From contig JAJEKV010000813.1 in assembly GCA_021234155.1 (NCBI GenBank), forward strand, positions 1 through 64,000: 64,000 bases of DNA, given 5' to 3'. Source of the stretch: Isoetes taiwanensis. Its lineage: Eukaryota > Streptophyta > Lycopodiopsida > Isoetales > Isoetaceae. The notes under the pieces are model-generated. The model saw only the letters and a program-made list of their open reading frames with translations. It did no database searches and was not told where the DNA came from. Below, one piece after another: positions 12,601-23,461 of the stretch. How positions within the stretch are numbered: position 1 is the stretch's first letter; the number at the start of each line of letters is the position of its first letter. The translations under genes were made by a program, and so were the position numbers.

Positions 12601-15574
12601 GCGGTACGAGTTCTAGCCTTGTATACACAATCACTAGGATGCTTATAACCCGGTAAATTGCGTGTTGTCTACTAGTTTGGATCCTTCCTTCTAACACCGC
12701 TTTATATCGAAAGCATAGAGTGAAGGCCGCCTCGGCACCGACACTAAACCAAAAGTCGCTTTGCCAAGTGATGTAAAGGTTGGCCTTTGTATGGCATCGG
12801 TTGGGATGGAAACCCGATTCGCCAGATTGGGAAAAGTAGGAAACCTTTGGGATGAGGTACCCTGCCATGCTTTGGAGATATGGATGAGAACGGAAGGGGA
12901 GGATGATGAAGTCCAGGCCTCGAGGGCTATCGTGGACATGCACGGGACTAATTTCATACCTCTTGACACCCCGGATTACACAATGGCAATTGGGTGACCT
13001 GCTGTAGGGGGCTGCCCGCGGTTTTGTACATATGTTTCTCTTTGTTTTGATTTTGCATCTTTGTTTGCGGTTATTTCTTTATGCTGGACTAGAGATGGAA
13101 CGTGGTAATGGGGCTGTAGGGATGGAGATTGGGGAATGGGGCTGCTGCTACCAGCAGCCTTGGAGTGATTAGGGATGAGGCCAACCCGGCTATTGGGGAT
13201 GGCGTGATTAACATTGACAAAGGATGAAGAGGCCCCATCTTCCCCTCCTCCACCGATCATTCTCCGGGCCAAGTATCCATGATGTGAGTATGCAATGCCC
13301 TCTCTGTTGCATTCACTCCGAACGAGGAGCGTTGTGCGGTTGTTTCCTCGAAGTTGTCTCAAGCATTGTTAAGCGTAATACTCTTAAGTGCGTGGCGGCC
13401 TCTGTCAGTTGTTTAGGATGAAGCGGCGCTGTTTCGGCATTGGAAAGTGGTTTTTTACATGGAGTGGGAAAGAGGTGGAGGGTCACGGATGGCGCCCGGC
13501 ATATCGTGAGGCGCATATATGAATGCGGCGGGCTCTTCTTATCGAGGAATTGTGGCGAATTGACACTTGGCCAGCGCGCCACAATGGTGTTATGAACAAC
13601 AACTAGACAACGGTATGCTTGTATGATTCTACGCTGCTTTCTTCTGGCGTATGCTTTTGTGTGACAGGTGTATGCATGAGAAAAGGAACTAAAAATGCAA
13701 AAGGAATGTGAAATGGTGCCAGTCGGGGAAAAAAGTTTGTGTTTGATTGGAAAAACCAGATTTTGTGTGTTTACGTTGGCTTCATGTGATTGAATGTGGA
13801 AAAACGAAAATTTGAAAAATAAAGAAAAGCATGGTGTGATTGCATGTGCATGTGCATGGGTCTTAACCCTTTAAGAGTAGGCCGGTGCTGGGCTCGCGAA
13901 ATCAATCTGTTCCCTCATTTCATTTGTAATATGCGGCAATTTCAGCTGGGCAGCGAAGGTAGGGACTTATGTTGGTGCAGCCTTCTTTGGTGGCTGCAAG
14001 CGTGTGCCTCAAGTTTGTGGTGGCAAGCATGAAAGCTTATCTTAGCCTTTATTCTATTTTAGGTTCTTTGCCTATTTCAGGAGGCTCTCTTCTATCTGGG
14101 ATCAATGCAATATTTATTGCTTGTGCAATGGTTGTCAAGGGCCTAAAGAATAGAGACCCAACTAAAGCGTTTGACCCCATCTCGAATGGCGTTATGCTGC
14201 AATGTTCTAGAGGGAATATCTGAGGGAATATGCTTGCATCCTAGCGATTTGGGAATGCACTAGAAGCCATCCACCACATAGGTGCTTTCTTCAAAGGATC
14301 GCCCAAGAATTGAGCTAAGCCCAATGATTTGGAAGGAAATGTAGGGACTAACTAAAATTATACCACGATGGTTAATAGACATCCAACATATTGAAACCCC
14401 TTGGTGGGCTTGATCACCTTGCTAAGAAGGAATCATTACAAGGATAATATGTTGAGAACATGTAGAAAGCCAATACCTCCAAAAATAATCCAGCCGAATA
14501 ATGAAATGAAGTAATCTAACAAGTCCGCCAACTTGTAATGATGGCATCAACTCAATTGGTGGGAGTATTTCAAGAGTTTAAATAACAAAGGGAGGGGAAT
14601 AATCGGTTTTGTAGCTTTTATGATACATCTAAACCAAGCCTTTTAGTTGCTAGTCTTCCGAAGGTCAAAAAGGGATTTCCTCTAAGGACAAAATCTTCGA
14701 ATTAAAATTGATCTAAATAATTGAGGAATCCATAGCTTTATTGAGAGGCTGTGGGGGGATGGGCATATTTTGCCCCTTTATTCAAGATCCGGACCGTACA
14801 TAGTGATCCTCGTTTGTGGGGTATGCATGTACAAGTTTTTGTATCTTTTGTATATTAAGGTTTGCAAAATACTATAAGGTTTTGAGAGAATGTACTTAAT
14901 GGTATTAATTTTGTACATGTATTGTAAATATATTTTGGGGCTCTCGCTGCGGGGAGTAACCCCCGTGTGAATATGCACCAAAACCAAAGGGGGTTTAAGG
15001 GGATTTTAATTTAAATGTGTCAAATGCAATGGTTTATGTTAATAATGTTAATGGTAGTTGTGTGTTGATTGTTATATTAAATAAAATTTTGGGCCCTTAG
15101 GGCCCTAACTAAAGCGAGAAGAAAATGGGAAAAATCTTCCATCTAACATCGAAATGAAGAAACATCCATTCAACACTATTACAAGTTCAAACACCATATA
15201 TATAGATTCTTGCTCAACAAGCAATAGAATGGGAAAAACATATCTGCAGAGAAATCTTTGTTGTAGTAGGACTTTTGAAGAAACCAAGGTAAATAATGAT
15301 GATGCGAGAACAAACATTGTGGTGGGATCGCGGCTCTATGGTAAAAAGGTGCGGTCGTTGTAGAAGCTTATCAATGTTAAGGATCACCTTTTCCATAGAC
15401 TTCACTATTTCATGCTAATTGTTGTTTGGGGTCTAATGACAAAATATCTTTTAGGCCATTTAAAGGTGGTTGCGGATATCACAATAAATTTCAAATGTCA
15501 CATTCGATTACAAAAGTCCATCCACCAGTAACAACAACGGCGGCGACATCGCGGCGACTTATGGATCCCGGCCA
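9613..15574. other. Intergenic, nothing recognised
   Basis: About 6 kb without a recognisable gene. A small frame at 13,969-14,223 (84 codons) is hydrophobic in its first half but matches nothing I know. Minor structures are a 9 bp inverted repeat with TCATGGATG arms near 11,630-11,655 and the palindrome GGGCCC-TTA-GGGCCC near 15,091-15,105. The rest looks like decayed repeats or unique non-coding DNA. Confidence 0.45.
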
Positions 15575-16452
15575 CGATGAGGATTGGCATTATAAGTCAT
15601 ATGAGCATTCATGAGAAGCAGTGGCAGTGAATGCATGTAAAGAGCAAATGAGCAGATAATGATCTAAGTTGAATCATAAGTTACTGAAGATTGTAAACTA
15701 TGTTGCTACAACGTATGGTTGCATGAAGACTTAGGCTAATATGTGCGCCTATGAGAAGCAAAGGCGAGGGCCAAACAACCTTGAACATTATGACATTATC
15801 TAGGTGCAAGGGTTGATTATTGGTTGCTAGTTCAATGTTCAACATGGACATGCTTATCGAAGAAAAGAAAACTAATGTTAACATGGTTATGATAGCAAAA
15901 GTCAGCATTAAAATTGAAAAGAGGTTTCAATGGTTCAAAGGCTTATTTCTTATGATAAGCGTGTGGGATATATCAAGGCGGCTCAATCTTTGAGTTTATC
16001 CATGGGATATTTAGTGATGACTAAGAAGCCTGGATTGGAAAGTTGATCGGCTCCTTAACCGCCGGATTAATGATTACAAAGACATGAACCACGTAGGAAA
16101 AGGCGTATCTTGCGGATGAATCAAGTCATAGATCCGATATGGAAGACCTGGATATGCTTTCGATCAATGGAACTTCTGATGTCGGATCAATGCCCGATGA
16201 ACAAGAAATTATGCCTACGGTGTTTAAAGCTAAATGTTTATTGACAATAGAACCATTGTGATTGCAAAACATTGATTCAAATGATGGAAAAATGTGTATA
16301 ATCTAGTGGAGATTAGAGATCATATTGTGGCTCTCCACTAGATCATCATTTGCACTTTAGGTGCTCATGTAATTTGGAAAGAAATCTTTGCTAGGCATCT
16401 CAGTTATACTCTTGAGATAATCATAGCTTTTAAAAAAAAAAAAAAATTAACA
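15575..16452 (+). repeat. 5' LTR of copia element
   Basis: Direct repeat of 20,781-21,662. It starts at CGATGAGGATTGG (the other copy has TGATGAGGATTGA) and ends TTAACA, just before the primer site. Differences from the 3' copy are concentrated at CG-containing words and A-runs. Confidence 0.9.
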
Positions 16453-16454
16453 AA

Positions 16455-16466
16455 TGGTATCGAGCC
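16455..16466 (+). other. Primer-binding site (tRNA-iMet type)
   Basis: TGGTATCGAGCC lies two bases after the LTR. It is one base short of the usual copia primer site TGGTATCAGAGCC, complementary to the 3' end of initiator-methionine tRNA. Confidence 0.8.
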
Positions 16467-16499
16467 ATTTTAACAATGTATAGCAATTTGGAAGCCGAG

Positions 16500-17440
16500 T
16501 TTGCTTAACACCATAGATGTATACAAAGTGGTCCGAGGGGTTTCAAATATGGAAGGATGCCATAATGCATGTCTTCGGATGTAGAGGAGCTCTCGAAGGT
16601 GGTTGATCCTAATAGTCAAGTGTCGGCCGGATGATGCTAACTAGGGGTTGCTTCTGAGGATCGATGCTTGGCGGCTGAGCTGCAAGTGGTCAACCACAGT
16701 GCGTGTCTGCCGATTTCAGGGCAGCTAGAGTGCGATGTGGAGCTAGTGCTTCGGGCGTTTTGGAGGAGGTACCAAGATAGGAGGAGGAAAATCATTCTGC
16801 GGAGCTAAAGTCAAAGAAGCACAAGGCATTAACTTGTAAGGTAAGTCCCGCCACACGTTTGAAGTTAAGGTCTCTGGGTCCTAGGGAGATGTGGAAGTTC
16901 TTGCTTAAGCATTATGAGAAAAAACATCCTCACAAATAGATTTATTGGAAAATGAATTAGGAATCTAAAGCTTAGAGAGGATGAAGATGTATCCTAATTT
17001 TTCAACAAGTTTGATAACTTGATTGCCTGACCTAGAAGGGGGCTGGGGTTGTGATATCCGAGAGGAGTCGGTGTTGCAAATTTTGGGGCTATAGGGGGGA
17101 GAATGAGACCTTGGCATTATTCATTAGAAATTCAAGCAAAAAAGTAGAGAAGAGGCAGAGGTCATGTTTAGAACCGAATGGGAGCAAAAAAGTATTAAGG
17201 CAAAGTCAAAATGAAGAAACCCCCCAAATACTAGTGGTGAAAAAGAAAGGCAAAATAATTTGCTATCATTGTCATGAAGGGGGCATTATAAAAATGAATG
17301 CCCTAAACTAAAGAAAGAATTTAATTGCTACACTTGTGGGGAAGAGGACATGTAGCCTCCAAGTGTCCCACACCAAAAAATTATGGTAGGCCTTCAGAGG
17401 AAGAGCCATGAAAGAGCATACATTGCTCAAGAAGAACAAG
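16500..17440 (+). pseudogene. copia gag, frame-broken, two CCHC knuckles
   Basis: Gag forms the virus-like particle and binds the element RNA. The early part contains a W-x-x-W-K-D-A-like patch typical of copia gag N-termini. Near 17,255-17,310 a CCHC zinc knuckle is readable (CYHC, then H, then NEC) across one frameshift in the G-run. A second knuckle (CYTC, then GHVASKC) follows at about 17,325-17,370, again across a frameshift. Several stops and shifts make this non-functional as written. It is the first coding segment after the primer site and is followed directly by the protease. Confidence 0.7.
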
Positions 17441-17449
17441 AGCCTAAAA

Positions 17450-17766
17450 CTAAGACGCCTAACAAGATGAAGATGAGGTATTATGATTTTGCAGTTATCA
17501 ATGAGAATGCATGTACAATAATTAACCGATCATTTAATAGTTGATTCTCCGAGCTGAAAGATCAATAGTTAAGGATCTTTGAACTCTTGAAAAAATTCTC
17601 AACCTGCAAAAATCAAGAAAGATCCAAGTTGGCAATGGGGCATTGCAAGATATTCAAGGAAGTGGGCTTTTGCAATTAAAGGACTTGAATGGAAATATCA
17701 TAAATATAGAGAATGTGTTGTGTGTTCCAGCAATAATTAAAATTTTAATTTCAGTAAGTCAATTAT
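17450..17766 (+). pseudogene. copia aspartic protease remnant
   Basis: The protease cleaves the polyprotein. The active-site region reads LIVDS followed by AERSIVKDL near 17,534-17,575. In copia elements this position holds a D-S/T-G triad, so the glycine is lost or obscured by a local error at a CG dinucleotide. Placement between the gag zinc knuckles and integrase fits the family order. Confidence 0.6.
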
Positions 17767-18830
17767 GTGATTTGGGATATAGTTACATTTGAAGCAGAAC
17801 AATGTAATGTATTTCTCAAAGATGAATTGAAGTTTTATGCCAAGAGAGTTGGAAATTTGTTTGAGCTAAACAATCTCGTGCATTGTGGTGTAAATGTAAT
17901 ATCTGAAGTTGGTGTAGAACTCTGGCACAACAGATTAGCTCATACAGATTATTAGAAATTAGAAGTTCTGCATAAACAAGGCCTTATAGATTATTGTGAC
18001 AACAAAAATAACCATGTTTGTGAAGGATGTGTTCTTGGAAAGTTGCACAGGCTGCCATCTGCTAAAAGACAATCCAAAACACAGCAAACTTTGGAATTAG
18101 TGCATTCTGACTTGTGTGGCCCATTAAATGTAAGAATTTCATAACTTTCACTGATGACCACAGTAGAAAATGCAAAACATATTGCTTGGAAAAGAAATCA
18201 CAAGCTTTAAATGCTTTCAAACAATATGTGGCCCGAAATGGAAAGGGAAACAGTTACAAGCTAAAATGTATTAGATCAGACTGCGGAGGGGAGTATTTGT
18301 CAACAAAATTTAGAGCATACTGCATTACTCATGGCATTAAAAGACAATTAACATGCAGATATACTCCTCAACAAAATGGGGTGTCAGAAAGGAAAAACAG
18401 GACAATTATGGATGCAGTCAGGTCTATGCTAAAGGAAAGTGGCTTACCAAATAATCTTGGATTAGAAGCTTTGCAAGTTTGCCATAGAAATTCAAAATAT
18501 TCTTCCTTCTTCTACTCTTCATGGAAATATACAAAATATAGAAATTCAAAAAAATATTCTTCCTTCTTCTACTCTTCATGGAAATATACCAAATATTGTA
18601 TGGAATCCTAAGGAAGAAATAGATTATATGAAATACAAAGTTTATGGCTGTTTGGTATATACTCATGTTCCTTCGTAATTAAGGAAAAGGCTTTGGACAA
18701 TAGAAGTGAGATTGGTTTTTTGGTGGCTATGACAATGAAGCCAAAGGATATAGAGTATATAATCCAAACAAAGGCCATTATAGTCCGAGATGTTTTATTC
18801 AATGAAAGTTACTATATAAACACGTAAAAA
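17767..18830 (+). pseudogene. copia integrase (GAG-pre-integrase plus catalytic core)
   Basis: Integrase inserts the cDNA into the genome. The zinc-binding half shows LWHNRLAH near 17,920-17,945 and CEGCVLGK near 18,018-18,040, which supply the His and Cys ligands. The rve core follows: CDLCGPL at about 18,109-18,125, FTDDHSRK near 18,150 (first catalytic Asp), IRSDCGGEY near 18,272 (second Asp), and PQQNGVSERKNR near 18,367 (catalytic Glu). The core is open over 18,114-18,611. Downstream the GKR-like C-terminal part is readable (YGCLVYTHVP, GYDNEAKGYRVYNP) in another frame. A tandem duplication at 18,488-18,595 disrupts the linker. Confidence 0.88.
18488..18595 (+). repeat. 54 bp tandem duplication inside integrase
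   Basis: Two adjacent copies of a unit containing ATTCTTCCTTCTTCTACTC are nearly identical except for an A-run length difference. The unit falls between the catalytic core and the C-terminal domain. The correct reading of the unit is NILPSSTLHGNI, so the duplication adds one extra copy and shifts the frame. It may be replication slippage or an assembly artefact. Confidence 0.85.
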
Positions 18831-19129
18831 GGGGGGTGAAAATAGCACCTAAAATTACCGAACCCATGGTTAAATTTGAGACTGAAGGAGAGGATGAATC
18901 AGAGGAGATTGAACAGCCGTACATTCATGAAGAAGAAAATGAGCAAAACACTCGGGGAAAATGCAATGGAAGAAGAGAGTCAAGTCCCCGCAGAGAAATT
19001 GAACACAAAGCCCCGAGGTGGAACAAGTACAAAGACAAGAAGTGCATGATCCAGTCAAGATCAAAAAGGAAAAGAAAACACAAGCGGAAAAATTAATTGA
19101 AGAAGCAAAATTAGAAGATAAACCTTATG

Positions 19130-20050
19130 GCGAATCGAAAGCAAGGCAAAAGTGGGCGATTATTGAAGAGAGAGAGCATGAGCAAATAATGGCCATTCTA
19201 GAGGATGAGATCATACCAATGCAATTTTGAAGAAGTTCAGTGAAAGTGTAGACAAAGAGAAGTGGATGGCAGCTATGAGGGATGAGCTTAAATCATTTGA
19301 AGACACCAAAACATATGAGCTAGTAAAATATGATGGGAAACGAGAATATCATAGGGAGTAAATGGTTATATAAAAATTAAGCTTAATCAGGATGGCAAGA
19401 AAAAAATTCAAAGCAAGATTAGTTGCTCAAGGTTATACTTAAAAAGGAAGCAGATTATGATGAAACCTACTCTTCTATAGTAAAACTCACAAGCATCAAT
19501 TTTATTAGCCATGGCCAATGCTCAACTTAGAATTGCATCATATGGATGTTAAAACGACTTTTTTTAAATGCAACACTTGAGGAGGAGGCATTTATGAGGC
19601 AAGCCAGAGACTATGAGCAAGGGAAAAACATGATATGGAAACTAAATAGGGTTGTATATGGGTTAAAAGCAATCATCAAGGAATGGTACTTATGTATGAA
19701 TCAATTCTTGCAAGACCGAGGGGATTTGAGAAGTTGCAAAATGATGGCAATTTGTATAGATTCAAGCAAGGTGAAGAATATTGCATAGTTGCATTGTATG
19801 TGGATGATTGCATCAGCCACTCAATCAAAGTTCTAAATTCATGCAAGAGTATTCAAGTCACGGTTTCAAATGGCGCACCTAGGAGAATTAAAGAAATTCT
19901 TGGGTGTAGAGGTAGTCAGAATAGAGAGCAAAAGTGGTTGAGGCTACATCAAGAAAAACATGTAGAAAATATGCTCAAAGATGCAACCCGAGCCGGTAAG
20001 AAAAAGCCCGACAAAAATTCCAATGACTCCGGGACAACCAGTTAACCTAT
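19130..20050 (+). pseudogene. copia reverse transcriptase, frame-broken
   Basis: The reverse transcriptase copies element RNA into cDNA. Visible motifs in order are DKEKWMAAMRDELKSFE near 19,250, FKARLVAQGYT near 19,410-19,440, WKLNRVVYGLKA near 19,640-19,670, and the catalytic box LYVDDCI near 19,792-19,812, with both aspartates kept. The C-terminal LKKFLGVEV-like segment is at about 19,888-19,915. Several frameshifts separate these pieces. It follows integrase, which fixes the copia assignment. Confidence 0.88.
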
Positions 20051-20059
20051 GTACAGATT

Positions 20060-20760
20060 TGGCGAAGAAGATCTTTGCCAAAATGGAAAACATTCCTTAC
20101 GAAGGTATTAATTGGATGTTTACTATGCTTGGCTAATAATGCTCGACCGACTGTAGCCTCTGATCAACATTCAATGAGGAGAAATCATAATGCAACCGAG
20201 AGAGCATTGGGAGGCGCCAAGCGAGGTCTTGAAATATCTCAAAGGCACTCAAGGACATGGTATTTGTTTCAATTCAGAAAATCTAATCATGAAATGTTAT
20301 AGTGATGCAGATTGGGGAGGAGACCTGCATACAAGAAGGTCCACATCAGGGTATGCAATATTTCTAGGTGGAGGGTTATTTCACGGAGATGTAAAAACAA
20401 GCTTTCTTGGGCCATGAGTTCGGCCAGAAGTCGGAATATCGGTATTTGCATTAGTTGCTAAGGAGGTAGTGTGGCTGAGGAGATTATCAAATGAATTGAA
20501 CTGTGAACGAATGGAGCCTACTGACATATGGACAGACAGCCAAAGTTGCATAGCAATAGTGAAGAATCCTGTGCATCATGACAGGACCAAACATATTGAA
20601 TTGAGCATGCATTTTATCACAGATCTAGCTGGAAAAAAAAAGGGTAATACATATGGAGTATGTTGACACAAACAAAGTGTTGGAGCATATCTTTACTAAG
20701 GCATTACCGGAAAGTAAATATGTGAGCTTTAAAGCCCGAAGTTAAATGTGTCAAATACAT
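20060..20760 (+). pseudogene. copia RNase H domain
   Basis: RNase H degrades the RNA strand of the RNA:DNA hybrid. The segment CYSDADWGGDLHTRRSTSGY (20,295-20,352) contains the first catalytic Asp. TDSQSCIAIVKNPVHH (20,530-20,578) holds the next Asp, and RTKHIELSMHFI the H-I-E/D motif. The end reads VLEHIFTKALP, the usual copia C-terminus. Two or more frameshifts are present. The stop region lies close to the polypurine tract. Confidence 0.88.
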
Positions 20761-20766
20761 AGACTT

Positions 20767-20780
20767 AAAATTTGGAGGAG
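20767..20780 (+). other. Polypurine tract of copia element
   Basis: AAAATTTGGAGGAG sits directly against the TG start of the 3' LTR, where plus-strand DNA synthesis is primed. Confidence 0.75.
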
Positions 20781-21662
20781 TGATGAGGATTGACATTATA
20801 AGTCATATGAGCATTCATGAGAAGCAGATGTGAATGAATGCATGTAAAGAGCAAATGAGCGGATAATGATCTAAGTTGAATCATAAGTTCTGAAGATTGT
20901 AAACTATGTTGCTTGCTGTGTTGCATGAAGACTTGGGCTAATATGTACTTTATGAGAAGCGTTGTGATGGCAAGTGGGCCAAACAACCCTTGAACATTTA
21001 TGACATTATCTAGGGTGCAAGGGTTGATTATTGGTTGCTAGTTCAATGTTCAACATGGACATGCTTATCGAAGAAAGAAAAAACTAATGTTAACATGGTT
21101 ATGATAGCAAAAGTCAGCATTAAAATTGAAAAGAGGTTTCAATGGTTGGGAGGCTTATTTCTTATGATAAGCATGTGGGATATCGAAGACGGCTCAATCT
21201 TTGAGTTTATCCCGTGGGATATTTAGTGATGACTAAGAAGCCCGGATTGGAAAGTTGATCGGCTCCTTAACCGGATTAACGATTACAAAGACATGAACAC
21301 AGAGGGAAAGACGTATGCGAGATGAATCAAGTCATAGATCCGATATGGAAGACTGGATATGCTCGGTCAATGGAGCTACGGTGATCGGGTCAATGCCCGA
21401 TGAACAGTAAATTATGCTACAGTGTTTTAAAGGTTTAAAGCTAAATGTTTATTGACAATAGAACCATTGTGATTGCAAAAACATTGATTCAAATGATGGG
21501 AAAAATGTGTATAATCTAGTGGAGATTAGAGACCATATTGTGGCTCTCCACTAGATCATCATTTACACTATAGGTGCTCATGTAATTTGGAAAAGAAATC
21601 TTGCTAGGCATCTCAGTTATACTCTTGAGATAATCGTAGTTTTAAAAAAAAAAAATTTAACA
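20781..21662 (+). repeat. 3' LTR of copia element
   Basis: Starts TGATGAGGATTGA after the polypurine tract and ends TTAACA at 21,662. It pairs with 15,575-16,452. Confidence 0.92.
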
Positions 21663-22229
21663 GTCCCTTTATCCCCTCCCTTTTGACAAAAAATAAAATG
21701 GATCTTAGTTATCTAGTAAGTGCAAAACTGATCATAGAAAACTAACCTTTTTAAAGAATGATTTTCATGGCACCTTCCTTATTGTTCAATCCACCAGGCC
21801 TCACAATATAGTAGCTTAAATTGAGGCAGCAGACCATAAATTGCATACCTACTATTTGATTGTTCACATACATGGCTATAGCAAACAACCATGCCTGGCC
21901 ATTACTTTGATCAGCTCAATAGCTTTGTCAATTCGATTTGCAGCACAAAGGCCACTCAAATAAGAAGTGAATCAAGATTTGGAAATAAAAGACGAATTTT
22001 GAAATCAAAAATCAAAGTTAAACCTGATTTGAACAAGCAGGGGATGACGATCTTCCTTCTCATTCTTCAAAAGCACCAAAGAGCTTTTAGACCCCTTCTA
22101 ACACGAATACTATGCCTTCTAAACTTTCTGGATGGCTGTCTCTGACCTTCCATGCATGACAAAGATGTGCCCATTTTGATGGCTTGATATGCTGAGGAAT
22201 TAGTGCGCATCTATCTTTCGATCGCCAGG
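21663..22229. other. Gap between copia element and transporter fragment
   Basis: I see no coding similarity on either strand. If the transporter to the right was once complete, its remaining exons should lie here on the minus strand, but none is visible. The copia element may have separated or replaced them. Confidence 0.45.
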
Positions 22230-23461
22230 AACTACAAGATTTTGTATATAATGCTTGGAAATATTACATGTCCAAAATAACAATATGCATAAATTCCAGT
22301 TACAGTCATAATATTGTACACTCTGAAAGCTGGTATTGCTTCCTTAAAACCAATCCCTTCAAACAAACCAGCCCATATTACCGCAAAGACTATGAACATA
22401 TATGTTACCACTCCACCAGATAAATATGAAAACAATCGCAGGTCGCGGATAAGAACTGTTGGTAAGATAAAAAGAATTGCTATAATAGCCAGCAGTTGGG
22501 AAGGCCCAAGATTTATCCATGATATATTGAGAGCAGCTGCAGGAAATAGCTTTATCTCCAACAGATATCGGATATCGTGTAGCAACAGCCGGAACTCGGT
22601 CCTAGAATATTTTTTCTTGCTTCCAAAGGACTACCGGGCCTAAAGTCGGCAAAGGCATAAAAGGGCATTCTCATTTTGAATGCAGATGCTCATTCAAGTC
22701 GCTCTGCTCAAATATAAGCATTCATTCAGCAAGAACAACATGTACTTCTATCATCCGCAGAGGTGATTTTTTTGCATTCAAGGAAACCCTTCAAGGCAAA
22801 TGCGAGATACAGTTCCTGATCGGATTGAATAGGGTTCCAAAATTTTCTTTAAGATGGGTTTTGTAGAAACATCTACTCCATGCTTATCTGGGCGATCAGA
22901 TCGAACTCAAGAAAAGCTAGAACTGCTATCGAATCCATCTACTCCGTATGGTGTTACTCCTCCATTAACACTAGGGCAAAGATCCCCACCAATATTTTCT
23001 CCTGGGTCTGCACAAATTTCCACGTACAAGAAGCATGTAACTGTAGCTCGACCCTTCCAACCAAAGGCATACCCACCAATTTCTTGGTAGCTATTCACAG
23101 ATTCACTAATGCTAATGCAACAGCCAAGTTGGTATGCTGTGTAGCAAAATGTTATTGCAAAAAATAAGAGAATGCCGAGACCAAGCCAGCCACCCTGTTG
23201 GAGTGCAAAAGGAGTTGAGAGCATCCCAATACCTGCCAATACACAACGATTAACCATGGTCCGCAACATGGACGGATCTTGCACGACAGACCAAATGCTT
23301 CCAAGCACAGATCTCCTCCTCCTTGGCACAGATCTGGGGTCAGTCTGCCATAGAACCCTAAACAGAGGTACAGATGCAAAGAACCCTAAAATATATTGAA
23401 CCCTAAAATATATTTGGAATAATATTGAACATTCGTAGGTGACTATAGAAAAGTGGCACAA
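22230..23461 (-). pseudogene. Vacuolar amino-acid transporter (AVT1-type) fragment
   Basis: The AVT/AAAP family exchanges amino acids across the vacuolar membrane with about 11 membrane helices. Two minus-strand segments match it. Segment one (about 23,290-22,960) has the hallmark first helix with GIGMLSTPFALQQGGWLGLG, then a second helix (LLFFAITFCYTAYQL) and SYQEIGGYAFG. Segment two (22,585-22,232) reads LPTVLIRDLRLFSYLSGG, a helix ending VIWAGLFEGIGF, and GIYAYCYFGHVIFPSI. The ~330 bp between them is probably an intron. Helices downstream of GHVIFP are missing and no further exon is seen before the copia element at 21,662. It is therefore a 5' part of a gene or a pseudogene. Start codon and splice sites are not certain. 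Confidence 0.78.

Larger units (their letters stand above)
15575..21662 (+). mobile_element. Ty1/copia LTR retrotransposon, full length but decayed
   Basis: Two directly repeated LTRs (~880 bp) flank an internal region with, in order, a primer site, gag with CCHC knuckles, protease, integrase, reverse transcriptase, RNase H and a polypurine tract. Integrase before reverse transcriptase defines the copia (Pseudoviridae-like) order. The reading frame is interrupted by many frameshifts and stops, so no polyprotein can be made as written. A clean 5 bp target-site duplication was not found: the right flank is GTCCC and the nearest left-flank match, ATCCC, does not abut the LTR. Part of the damage may be sequencing error near CG sites. 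Confidence 0.92.

Noticed and set aside
12590-13362. Minus-strand frames of 117-128 codons
   Set aside because: Unrecognised, overlapping frames on both strands, no start context or neighbours supporting a gene.
13969-14223. 84-codon hydrophobic frame as a small membrane protein
   Set aside because: Only the first half is hydrophobic, it matches no family I know, and it lies in decayed DNA.
15565-15574. Target-site duplication for the copia element
   Set aside because: ATCCC (left) and GTCCC (right) are similar but the left one does not abut the LTR start.
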